A DNA stretch of 64,000 nt, from NCBI GenBank assembly GCA_947561585.1, contig CANNZV010001110.1:117781-181780 (forward strand), read 5' to 3'. Of the stretch, positions 34,723 through 45,840 are shown one piece after another (position 1 is the stretch's first letter; each line of letters begins with the position of its first letter). The notes below the pieces were generated by a model. It did no database searches, had not been told where the DNA came from, and saw only the letters and a list, made by a program, of their open reading frames with translations. The position numbers and the translations under genes are program-made. The stretch comes from Caprella mutica (taxonomy: Eukaryota; Arthropoda; Malacostraca; Amphipoda; Caprellidae).

Positions 34723-35060
34723 CCAAGGATGTAAATTATTAGACCTCTCACTGAATTATTGTACCTATGCTTGTTTTTCTTAGCTATGTAATTTGATTGA
34801 GTCGATTTCCATAGATAATATAATAAGTTTTGTTTTAATCTCAGAGTTATAGGTAGTCAGCTTTTTATTATAGTCATGTTAGTTGTAATATCATATATAA
34901 CTATTCTAAACTATATATTATAATAACTCTTTATACTTATGATACAAAGCTAGATGTACTGTTTAATGTTACTGTTGAATCACCGTTTTAATGGATAGGT
35001 TTTTTAAGTTCGTTCTACTCTTCTGTTGTAACGATCTACGAATAAATAAATGGAAATCTA
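34723..35060 (+). other. Possible 3' UTR of the micro-gene
   Basis: AT-rich with no repeat; ends near AATAAATAAA (about 35041-35050). Its status depends on the gene model at 33970-34722. Confidence 0.2.
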
Positions 35061-35194
35061 GAAGATGATTTTTATTTGTCTTATTCATTATGACATTCAT
35101 TTTATTAATAACAATGCTCTATTATTAATCTATTCATCGCTTCAAAAGTAATTTATTAAACCTCATGACTTATTTATTGTGACCAGATGGGTCC

Positions 35195-35650
35195 AATATG
35201 GTAGTGCCATATTTAGCACATGGAAACTACACAGTACCAAAGTAATATCAATATTGGTTGCCAGTGCTTTTTCGACCCTGGCCCCATCATACTCGGCACC
35301 ATCTTATACCAAGATGGTTTCAACATTAGTAGCCCATGCTGTCACCATGTGGGCCCAGTTTGTAAATGACCACACAGTACCTATGTGGTAGTGTCATATG
35401 TCACATGGAAACCATCTAGTACCAAGTTGATTTCAATACAGCTCGTCAGTTCTTTTACGTCCTTGGCCCCATCAACCGCGACAACATCTTGGGTCAAGAT
35501 GGTTTCAACATTAGTAGCCCATGCTGTCACCACGTTGGCCCATTTTGCAAATAACCACACAGTACCAATATGATTTGTCATCAGATTACGGGCTTGAATG
35601 GCACCTAGTGCCCACATTGGCCCCATTAACTGTGGTTGCTTGGGAATGGT
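35195..35650. repeat. 185 bp tandem duplication in a GC-richer repeat
   Basis: GATGGTTTCAACATTAGTAG followed by CCCATGCTGTCACCA starts at 35313 and again at 35498, a 185 bp period, with about 85 percent identity across two units and a partial third. ORFs of 60-81 codons run on both strands, but 185 is not a multiple of three and the frame shifts between units, so they are repeat artefacts. The right flank is related in inverse orientation to 33.10-33.30 kb. Confidence 0.8.
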
Positions 35651-36302
35651 CTAATTTTTCTAATGAAACTTTGAGATGAGTGATTTAAAATTAGTCTCGA
35701 AGATAATCAAAATATCATTCATTCTTGCATTAGCAGATCATCGAGAGAAGGGTTTTATAGCCTTATAAACGTATTTAATTAGCTAATTTGGGTAATCTTT
35801 ATTAAACAAAAACACATTTGTCCATTAGTTTCAGACACTCAAACAGTTTTAAATAAGTTGATACTAGTTTAGCTTTTTTCATAACCTATAAATTTGATTC
35901 AAATTCTAGTATTTTTCTTATGAATGATAACGACTATCAGTTGGTAAAATTTCAGCTCTTAAAAGTTCATAAATCTAAAAGTATGAAGTTTACAAATTTT
36001 ATGCCTTGCTTTTGAACGATACTGCTTATAGCAATTAAAATATAATACATAATATACATATTAGTTAAAATGTTGTATATGATATAGTTAGAATATAGTA
36101 AATATATTAGTTAGAATATAATACATATATGATGTTTACTTTAGATATTAATATTAGTCACTAGAATGTTTCATTAAGAATTTTGACAACAAATAGATAA
36201 AAAATAAATCAAAAACGTATCTCGAAAAGAGTATTCCTTACAAACTCTGTAATAGATAATAAGCTTTATAGTGAACAATTTTCATTTCTAACCAAATTAA
36301 TA
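35651..36302. other. AT-rich non-coding stretch
   Basis: No feature beyond short TAGAATATA direct repeats near 36085-36130. Confidence 0.4.
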
Positions 36303-36780
36303 GGTAGTAAATTCCTAGTTCACGTCCCTATTTCATTTAGGGACGTGAACTAGGAACCGATCCAAATACTCCCTCCTAGTTCACGTCCCTATTTCATTTA
36401 GGGACGTGAACTAGGAACCGATCCAAATACCTCCTTCCTAATTCAAGTACCTAATTGAAATAGGGACGTGAACTAGGAAGGGGGTATTTTAAAATTAAAT
36501 ATTCTTAAATTCAATTATCTTTTACCAGATTAAAATATATTTCACTAAAAATATTTATTTAACAGAAAATCTAGTATATTAACTACAGATACAAATATGT
36601 AACACTAAAATGGAAAATTTGAAATTGAAATTCAACAAGTTATTACATACTCTGAAAATTGCTATAATATTTTATTATTTGTTAATATATAAATAAAAAA
36701 AAATTCATTGGAATAGGATGTTCACCCCCTTCCTAGTTCACGTCCCTAAATCATTTAGGGACGTGAACTAGGAATTTACC
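36303..36780. mobile_element. Hairpin-array element, foldback-like, 478 bp
   Basis: The left end reads GGTAGTAAATTCCTAGTTC; the right end, inverted, reads GGTAAATTCCTAGTTC. Each end carries complete hairpins: TTCCTAGTTCACGTCCCTA pairs perfectly with TAGGGACGTGAACTAGGAA at 36312-36330/36338-36356, again at 36374-36416, in a decayed copy at 36435-36479, and at 36730-36774 on the right. About 250 bp of AT-rich DNA lies between. Its ends share GGTAAATTC with the elements at 3573 and 60962. Confidence 0.65.
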
Positions 36781-37811
36781 TAGTTTAATAGTAAAAATTT
36801 ATTTCTCGAAGCAGCTCTAAACTTTACTCTCTTGAAATAGAGAAATGAGAGAAATCTAGTTCCCAGTAATAAAAATGGCGACGATGTATCACATCTGACA
36901 TCTTTTTTGTGAGAAGTTGATTAATGTTTCAATGTATCACACGGCTTCTTTTTTCCTGAATGATTCATTAGAATTCTGTTACAAGATAAATGGCTGTTGG
37001 TGTAAAATCAATGCATTCACGAAATAATAAATCATAACTGTCTAATTGAAGATATTGCAGATAGTATGATATTAGTATTGTTAACGAATTGATTCGTATT
37101 TCTGATTTTATAAATTTAGATTCTACCGACACTTTAAAGTTATTCACATTTTTTGTTCATAAATAACATTATCCTACCATTTTAATATTTGCTAAAGCAA
37201 AAGAAAAGATTAATATTAATGTTGGGATATGAGAATACAAAAGGATTTAGACATTCATAATCTGAATTATGACTGTTAACTCCAGTCTTAAAATAAGACG
37301 AGTCAAATAGTCTTAAATTTGTGAAATTATAACACCTGGATATTTATTTATTTATTCATTAGCTTCAACCGCCAAAGTAAATCAAATATTTGTAGCATTT
37401 ACCGTAGAGTATATTCTATAAGATTGCAAATACTGTTTCAAATAATTTCATCATACATTACTTTCTATTAGAATAACTCTTATATTGAGTTCATATAAGT
37501 GTATTTCATTTTCTAAGAAGTAAATTTCATAATTATAAATTGAGATAATTTTTTTAATTTATTCAATGAATTCATGTTTTAATAGCATAGACTGGTTATA
37601 TTTAATCAAATGATACAGATTACACCGGAATGTGGCAGAGATTACTGTAGATTGTGCTTCAGATGTGTCTACATTTGCATACTTTGGACTGGCTTAGTGC
37701 TACAATTTGGCTTGCAACTGTAGAACATTTGGGCCTGTTTCACTACTACTGGTTATAATTTAATCATCTCTATATATATTCCATGTCCCACTTTCAGTAA
37801 TTAAATAGAAA
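36781..37811. other. AT-rich non-coding stretch
   Basis: No gene recognised. ATGTATCACA occurs twice (about 36884 and 36933), a minor repeat. Confidence 0.45.
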
Positions 37812-37905
37812 TAAATGAAGAATGCATAGCTATGATACGCACGGGATTATATTGATAAGATATTCTAATTCTATGTTTTTTATTGAATTTTTTTATATAT
37901 TCCAC
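37812..37905 (+). mobile_element. Helitron fragment
   Basis: ATGAAGAATGCATAGCTATG followed by ATACGCACGGGATTATATTG corresponds to the middle of the Helitrons at 18.6, 19.3 and 31.6 kb, here in plus orientation, followed by the shared TTTTTATTGAATTT. Neither terminus is convincingly preserved. Confidence 0.65.
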
Positions 37906-40590
37906 CAATTAGATATAACAGTCATTGAAGGAAGATAAATTATTCGAAAATGATTATAAACAATTTTCAGGTATAAAATGATAGTTATTGATCAACAAAT
38001 AATTAAATCTGAGACACGGACCATGTCTGAATTGTTTAGTTACACCAATATTAATATCATTGAAAAACAGTTAATTTCAACGGGAAAGTACACTATAGCT
38101 CTGATGAATTTTACAAAGAATTTGTTACTAATGGTAGTTTGAATATTTAATACTTGCCTTAATGGAATTGATTTGAAATGGAGTATTTTTATATTTAGCA
38201 AATAATAGAAACTTGTTTATTGATTTGATTCGCTTCTTCTATATTTTCATTCGTTATCATCCATTCTATACCAGATAAGCAAAAAATCCGAGCTTTTCGA
38301 AAATGTTAGGCAGTTTAATTTGAGTTTATTTCTCTTGTATTAAATACTGTGCATATTCCTAGAGTTCATTTGAATTTATTGGTTAGTTAAGGATTTAAAG
38401 TAATATTCATTATATTGAATTTTATTGGTTAAGTAAATAATACTTTGAAATAGGATTGTATATGTTTTTAAAGAATTTAACTATTTTAAATGTTGGTTCA
38501 AAAACAACTCTGACCGTTTTTTTAGAGAAATCTGTATAGTTAGAATTGAAATAACAGTATTTGATTATATATAACATTCAAAATATATTCTTTCAACTGA
38601 AACCAATTAATAGAGCTATATATATTTCAGCATTGCAGTTTATTAACGTTAATCCTTGTAAGGTATCATATCTAGGTAGCCTACCATGAAAATGTTATGC
38701 AACAACTACCAATTTCTTTTTAACCTCAAACCGATGTAAACCTATCATACTTTAATTATCTTACCAAAAATATGTTATGTAACCCCCTCCAAACCCCCTC
38801 CCCCCGCTCCTCCATTTCACCTCAAAGCAATCACAGTCTGTTCAGTGATTGGAGACGCAATGTTGGTAATAATGTCACCCCTTGTGAAGCAATTCAGGGC
38901 GACATGAAATCATATGATCAAAGTCAACTACCAAATCGATTTGTGATGCTTCCTTCTGATAAATCTGCATGAATGCCCCTAAACTGAAATGAATGATCAA
39001 ATTGACTGCTCTTTAGAGTACTCCATTAGAATATTATGAGGATAAAGCTTATTAGTATTAGTGCTATATAATGTGAAAAGAAGATTGAAAATGTTGGTTT
39101 AAAATCACTTTGTTAGTTTCTTGATTTTAAATTTAGGATCATGATATAGATTGCTAATATAAAAAATCTGGTATTTAGTTTTTTTATTCATCTATTTCTA
39201 AATTCACTACCAATATAATAAATAAAAGTGTAGTAATATTTATGTACAGTTAAAGTATTCAATATAAAATTATAAAGTTTCAGAATTAAGCCAACGAACT
39301 TTACCATATTACATTAAAATTCAAAAATTTAATTTTGAAGTTCACAAACTTTAGGAAGGGGAATCAAAAGCAAATAACAGTGTTTCTTATATTCAAATAA
39401 TACAGTGTTCCCTATATTCGATATAGCTGACCACTAAAATTACGAAGTACAGCTTTCAGTTTTGGAAAAAATAAATCACAATGGGCACGCAAGTGTGAGG
39501 AGTAGCTGAGAAACTTGTCTCTAAAATTGTCCTTATAGAAAGTTCAGCAGATTATGTCACAAAATTTCAAACCATCACAGATTGTGCATTTTGACGTCTT
39601 GTCACAACGCTACACTCGGTTGAATTCATGAAAGTATAAACTCGATCATTTAATAGTTTATAACTTGTTTCATGTCACAAATTTCCTCTCATCTGATAAA
39701 ATCAAGTTAGGGAGCGTTACTTCAGCTATTTCATATATTATGTGACGAATTCTTTTATTTCGCATTCTCTAATGCATGGCTTATTTAATGTACAGTAAGT
39801 ATATTGAATAAGAAATATCTCATGATTATTCAGAATTTCAAATGGATTTGCTCCAAGATATTTTTTCAGGATTCAATACGTTGCTGCTTTGTTAACAGGT
39901 GCTGACTTCTGCAGCCAATTTACGATGAGATCGACGTATGGAGCAACGCACGCGACTCTTGTACATTTTATTTAGCCCTGGTTCGTCAAATGTTGAATCA
40001 GTCTTCAAACATTCGAATGATTCATAATCAACGTCTTTGTAATTGAAGAGCTAGTCTCACATTCTTTGTGGAGCTTTATCACTATATCTCAATCTACATC
40101 CATGATACACAGAGTAATAATTTAAAACCCATATGCCTAAAACATGAATATTATGAGACTAACTTCAATATAATGTATGAGATTTATAAAGTCAAATTAT
40201 ATATGAAATCTTTCTTGTATCAAAGAAATTTTTAATGATTTCTTTGATACACAAAACTGGTTGCCTTAATTCTGAAACACCGTATATAGCATCTAATTGT
40301 ATAACTCTATCTTTTTATTACTCATAGACATAACCCTTGTATGTTGTAGTCCAAATTTAATTTTTTGCTAGATCAATATTAGATAGATAACCTTTTTAAG
40401 AAGTAATAGCTAAACAAATTGCTTTTTATTTTATTTTTTATAAAGTCTAATGTCCTTTGAGAAGAACTTTTGGTGGTTCAAAATCTAAAATCATTTTGTA
40501 GGTACAACCTACATTTATTTTTACGCCCGCCCCTTATTGCCAGAATATGATTATACAGAACAAATTTATATAAAATTTAATGTTTCTCTA
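37906..40590. other. Long AT-rich non-coding stretch with one perfect hairpin
   Basis: No gene recognised. At 40216-40251, TGTATCAAAGAAAT and ATTTCTTTGATACA form a perfect 14 bp stem with an 8 base loop. A C-rich tract at 38780-38820 (CCCCCTCCAAACCCCCTCCC) begins a 66-codon ORF of no recognisable content. Confidence 0.45.
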
Positions 40591-40599
40591 ATGTCTTCC

Positions 40600-40790
40600 T
40601 CAAAGGATGCTGGGCTTGAAAGAGGTTAATCTAACTCCATTTACATGCCATCAAGTCTACTGATAGTCTCACTCATATCAGTCTACAATGGCTGCAATTC
40701 AATCAATGTATTAGGAACCATTAGCTGCTGCCTCCTGAGTCAAATAGAGAAAGCAATTAATTATGCATGACATGGAAATTTCAGATAGAT
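40600..40790. promoter_or_regulatory. Candidate enhancer-like block
   Basis: Non-repetitive and less AT-rich, with CTGCTGCCTCCTGAGTCA (AP-1-like TGAGTCA) and AAGCAATTAATTATGCATGA (homeodomain/POU-like words). No ORF. Evidence is compositional only. Confidence 0.15.
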
Positions 40791-41838
40791 ACTATATAAG
40801 TTAATCTTCAATTAGGAAATTCATTCATATAATGATATAGTGCGTATAGTTCTTCATATAGTTTCTTATAGAATATAGTACATCAAGAGGAATTTTCATA
40901 ATCGTAATACAATCTGGATAATCTTTTCATCTTACACATTAGTTTCATATGTAATAAATTTAATATCACTCAGTTGATAAATGTTTTCCATGAAAAAAGT
41001 TTATATGAAAAGTAGGCATGCGCACAAGACATAATTTTTGGCTAATTCTTTACTCCATACATTAAAACAATTAACCAAAAAACTCCTTTACAGTCTAATT
41101 TTCTCAAACCAAATGAATAGCAACATCCAATTTATTGAAGATTCGTTTCTTTTTCCGATGATGAAAAGAGTTCGGGTCAGACAACATTTTGAGAATTTCT
41201 GTTCTATTTCAGCCATTGTGAATAGTTTCGGTACTTTCTTGAAAAACATTCACGCTGCTGGGACGTGACTCTTTTGCTAAAATCTGTTGTCAAAACACAA
41301 GAGCAGCTGTGTGGACAAAACACATTTCGTCTCTTTGCATTAAAATAAAAAGATCACGTTCTAGGATCATTGCGGGTAATTTTAAAATAACGTGAGTAAC
41401 AGGTAGTGTATATTATCAAGAGGTTATTTAAACTCAATGTTGAAAGTTTTTTCACGTTTAAAGCTTTCGAATAGAAAGATAAACATATAACCTTCGACGT
41501 AATCTATAAATAATTTCTTGATAATATAAACAGGTAGTATACAGTATGTGATAATTGTATATTAATAAATATGTACTTAAAACAGAATTCTAATTCTGAT
41601 ACGCTTAGAATAAGTAAAAATAATTATAATTAATTAATCAGTACAAAACTAAAAATGAAAAGCTTAAAAAAAATTATTATTGATTTAACTAAATTATTAT
41701 ACATAGCTTATGTAATACAACTTTGTGTAAATTTATTAAAATTTGAAAAACCTATTTAGCCAGGCAGGAAAGATTTTTATGATATAATTTTTGAGATGAT
41801 AAGGGAATATCCCAGGAATAAATCCTTCTTAAGCTGGT
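40791..41838. other. AT-rich non-coding stretch
   Basis: No gene recognised; a 76-codon ORF at 41038-41268 has no splice or family support. Confidence 0.4.
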
Positions 41839-42112
41839 TTGACTAATTAACCAATTGACCAACTGACCAACTGACCAATTGACCAATTGACCAACTGACC
41901 AATTGACTAGTTGACTAATTGACCAATTGACTAGTTGACTAATTGACCAATTGACTAGTTGACTAATGAACTAGTTTACTAGTTGACTAGTGGACTAGTT
42001 GACTAGCTGACTAATTAACTAATCGACTGGTTTACTTGTTGACTAATTGATTAGTTGACTAATTGACTAGTTGACTAATTTATTAGTTTACAAGTTGACT
42101 AATTGGCTATTT
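41839..42112 (+). repeat. 9 bp tandem repeat, TTGACTAAT / TTGACCAAT / TTGACTAGT
   Basis: About 30 units. Left units are TTGACCAAT and CTGACCAAC; right units are TTGACTAGT and TTGACTAAT, with a gradient between. Junctions create CAATTG and ACTAGT palindromes. Confidence 0.95.
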
Positions 42113-42330
42113 AGAATTACTCCTATTAATTCACTCTATACATAATGAAAACTAATAATGAATCCAATTAAAAAATAATTAATTATCTACCAGCCTCCAC
42201 ATTAACAAGATCGTTAAACATGATTTTACATGAATTAATTTAATATAATTAAAATTCATTATTAATAATAATTAATACAAATATATTAGCTGAAATATAT
42301 AATTCTCAAATTAATACATAAAACACATTG

Positions 42331-42562
42331 GAATATTTGAATATCTAATAATTTGAATATCTAATAATTTGAATATCTAATAATTTGAATATCTAATAAT
42401 TTTATTATCTTATAATTTGAATATCTAATAATTTGAATATCTAATAATTTCAATATCTAATAATTTGAATATCTAATAATTTGACTATCTAATAATTTGA
42501 CTATCTAATAATTTGAATATCTAATAATTTGACTATCTAATAATTTGAATATCTAATAATTC
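42331..42562 (+). repeat. 16 bp tandem repeat, about 14 copies
   Basis: Unit TTTGAATATCTAATAA with single-base variants (GACTATC, CAATATC, TTATTATCTTA). Regular 16 bp phase. Confidence 0.95.
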
Positions 42563-42786
42563 TATCTAAATGTTCACAGTAACGGGGCAATATTCCCTGT
42601 AGCTCATTAACTTGAGTACCACCCTCTACTGGTACAGCAAAGCTCTAATTATAACATAAACTGTGAACATGATAGTTACATAACTAACTTCGAGTGTACA
42701 ATGCCAAAATTAACCTGAGAAGCAGGGACAACTTTAAACTAACTCTCCCTGTTCTACGTACCGAAATATCACGGACTGAGAAATTT

Positions 42787-43562
42787 GAAGATTATGGTGG
42801 GCAATGAAAAATTATGGTGGGCAATGCAAGATTATGGTGGGCAATGAAAGATTATGGTGGGCAATGAAAGATTGTGGTGGGCAATGCAAGATTATGTTGG
42901 GCAATGCAAGATTATGGTGGACAATGAAAGATTATGGTGGGCAATGAAAGATTACGGTAGACAATGAAAGATTACGGTGGACAATGAAAGATTATGGTGG
43001 GCAATGAAAGATTAGGGTGGACAATGAAAGATTATGGTGGGCAAGGAAAGATTATGGTGGGCAATGAAAGATTAGGGTGGACAATGAAAGATTATGGTGG
43101 ACAATGAAAGATTTTGGTGGGCAATGAAAAAGATTAAGGTGGCAATGCAAGATTATGTTGGGCAATGCAAGATTATGGTGGACAATGAAAGATTATGGTG
43201 GACAATGAAAGATTACGGTGGACAATGAAAGATTATGGTGGGCAATGAAAGATTAGGGTGGACAATGAAAGATTATGGTGGACAATGAAAGATTTTGGTG
43301 GGCAATGAAAAAGATTAAGGTGGCAATGCAAGATTATGGTGGGTAATGAAAGATTATGGTGGGCAATGAAACATTATGGTGGGCAATGAAAGATTATGGT
43401 GGGCAATGAGAGATTATGGTGGACAATGTAAAAGATTAAGGTGGCAATGCAAGATTATGGTGGGCAATGAAAGATTATGGTGGGCAATGAAAGATTATGG
43501 TGGGCAAGGAAAGATTATGAGGGGTAATGAAAAAGATTAAGGTGGCATTGCAAGATTAAGGT
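42787..43562 (+). repeat. 20 bp tandem repeat, about 38 copies, 181 bp block duplicated
   Basis: Unit GATTATGGTGGGCAATGAAA with a GGACAATG variant. A frame-slipped unit (AATGAAAAAGATTAAGGTGG) occurs four times. A block marked by ATTTTGGTGG repeats at 43111 and 43292, 181 bp apart. Confidence 0.95.
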
Positions 43563-43775
43563 ATACTCTCATGATCTCATTGCCTCCCATTGCTAATATA
43601 ATGATTCAGTATTCATTATCAATATCCTAATTTTGACTAAATTTAAACAAAATAAGTAGAAATAAGAAGCATTATGGATACTTATATTAATAAATAAAAG
43701 GATGGAAAGTTTTTTTGTCGTCTCATTCGCTTTTCATAATATAATGATTTGATATCGAAGGCACATAGAATTTTA

Positions 43776-43901
43776 TTTTAAATTAAACTTGAGCTATTTT
43801 AAATTAAAGTTGAACTATTTTAAATTAAAGTTGATCTATCTTAAATGTAACTTGATTTATTATAAATTTAACTTGAATTGTTTTAAATTAATGTTGAAAA
43901 G
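43776..43901 (+). repeat. 21 bp tandem repeat, 6 copies
   Basis: TTTTAAATTAAAGTTGAACTA and five variants in exact 21 bp phase, increasingly diverged to the right. Confidence 0.9.
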
Positions 43902-44104
43902 CTGTAGTGTGTTGGCCGTTAAAAATGATGGACTAAAGTTTAGCAAGAGTTTATTAGTGAAATAAAATATAATATCATGTTTTATTATTTATATTATAAA
44001 TAATTCAATATCTGAAAATCGATATAAAATTCCTTTGTTTTGATTTAATGATTTTTGAGTTTTTTTCTGTTTTTTTCTGACTTTTCCTCCAATTCTTCAG
44101 ATAT

Positions 44105-44340
44105 TTGTTATCCGTAATTCTGTTCTCCATATTTCTGTTCTCCATATTTCTGTTATCCGTATTTCCGTTCTCCGCATTTTTGTTATCCATGTTTCTGTTC
44201 TCCATATTTCTGTTCTCCGCATTTTTGTTCTCCGTATTTTTGTTATCCACATTTCTGTTCTCCGTATTTCTGTTCTCCGTATTTCTGTTCTCCGTATTTC
44301 TGTTCTCCGTATTTCTGTTCTCCGTATTTCTGTTATCCGG
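44105..44340 (+). repeat. 15 bp tandem repeat, about 16 copies
   Basis: Unit TTTCTGTTCTCCGTA with GTTATCC, CCATA and CGCAT variants. Because 15 is a multiple of 3 and no stop occurs in several frames, both strands carry 81-87 codon ORFs of five-residue repeats (FLFSV on plus; NTENR-like or RRTEI on minus). The minus-strand ORF at 44250-44005 runs on past the array in lysine-rich sequence. No promoter or splice evidence favours coding. Confidence 0.95.
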
Positions 44341-45008
44341 ATGTTCCTAGACTGTAACAATTATATAGGTTAAACAAACAAACAATTACACAAATCATTT
44401 ATTGGATGTAAAACTAATGCAAATTGTGACATACATCATTAATCTTTTATGTCCCCCAATTCCAAGAATATTATTCAATTTACCGATTCAATTTACTAAT
44501 GGCTTTGAACAACTAGAATAATCTAATAGAGTTTCAATTGCACTCCGATGCACACTCATAATTATTTTATTTTATTACCTTTATGAATTTGACATGTGTA
44601 CATATAGACGCATATCATTATTACGTAATAATAACTAAACGGAACGTAAAATGTTTAATAATGTATATACAATGTAAATATGTGCGACAATGATCTAAAT
44701 TATGTATGATTTTCTGCATGCATGATGATCCAGCTATTTGTAGATTTAATATTGAATATATACCCGTCATTATGTTAGTTTGGCATAATATGCAGAGTCA
44801 GCAAAATAATTTGGCTTGGTGGGCAGAATTTCACACAAATCTTATCCAATGAAGAATATTATAGTGAGAAAATGGCTTGGAAAACTGTAAAGAATAGTTT
44901 GATTAGGTGAAATGTTTTACTCAATGGTTAATTATCGTTTGTTAAATTTAGTAATATAACTTAACTCCCACTTAATTTTTTATGACCCCACCATAATAAT
45001 TAATTAAT
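44341..45008. other. AT-rich non-coding stretch
   Basis: No feature recognised. Confidence 0.4.
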
Positions 45009-45095
45009 ACTGTAATAAGAGTTGCGTCCGTCTGTCCGTGTGTCACAAAATGGGTTGAACAGTCATTCTGTCAACAGCGCCTCATAAAGTTGATT
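45009..45095 (+). repeat. Dispersed repeat fragment, GCGTCCGTCTGTCCGTGTGTC type
   Basis: TACTGTAATAAGAGTTGCGT followed by CCGTCTGTCCGTGTGTCACA matches the reverse complement of 57895-57931. Probably the conserved end of a short non-autonomous element; the family is not identified. Confidence 0.6.
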
Positions 45096-45419
45096 GAAAT
45101 TGAAAAGAAAGACTAATAATTTGCTGCAGTATCATTGATACTTCACACGAAAATTAATATTTGAAAAATAAGAGTTTTGACCATAATAAGCAAAAAATAT
45201 AATTTTAATAAATTATATATATTGTATATGTATTCATATGTATGCATTTGACTATAATTGCAAACCCAGTATATTAATTGAACTCTCACTGATTGAACAA
45301 CAGGTACTGTACTAGTAAAAATAATAATAAACAAACTAAATATTTATATATTTTAAGGAATTCTGTCACGTGATAAAATATTAATAGTAAAACGAAAACT
45401 AAACCTTAGCATTTTCCAT

Positions 45420-45840
45420 CAATTTAAACTATTCAAACTCTAAGCTTCCCAAACATATAGCATTATTTTTCAATATTAGCTGGAACGATAAAAATGTTTC
45501 GAGGATTTGCAGAATTAAAGCAAATAACTGCAATAATTTTCGAAGAGAGAAGTAAATATACCGTGGGCTAAAGTTCTGCTTAGACTCCAAATATAGCGTG
45601 GCAATATGCAAGGGAGTGTAAACATGCTTTGCAATTTGTTGGTTAGAAGGTAAACAGTGGCAGATTTTGCTTTTGTTTCAATACGTACGAATGAAATAAG
45701 TGTAATTAATTTCCAAGCTGGAATAATTTTCATTGCATCATTGCCATTAATATGTTGGCAATATTGAAACAATATTGGTAATGTGGAAATGTCCATAAAA
45801 TGAATTGAATTAACTATTTTTTGGTAACACACCATGTCAT
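45420..45840. promoter_or_regulatory. Candidate conserved non-coding block
   Basis: About 400 bp of non-repetitive, balanced sequence with many homeodomain-like and CAAT words (GTGTAATTAATTTCC, TTGCCATTAATATG, GTAAACATGC forkhead-like). A 106-codon minus-strand ORF (45835-45515) crosses it but lacks family resemblance or splice context. Regulatory function is inferred from composition only. Confidence 0.2.

Noticed and set aside
35179..35626. ORFs of 60-81 codons on both strands in the 185 bp repeat
   Set aside because: The period is not a multiple of three and the frame changes between units; openness on both strands indicates repeat composition.
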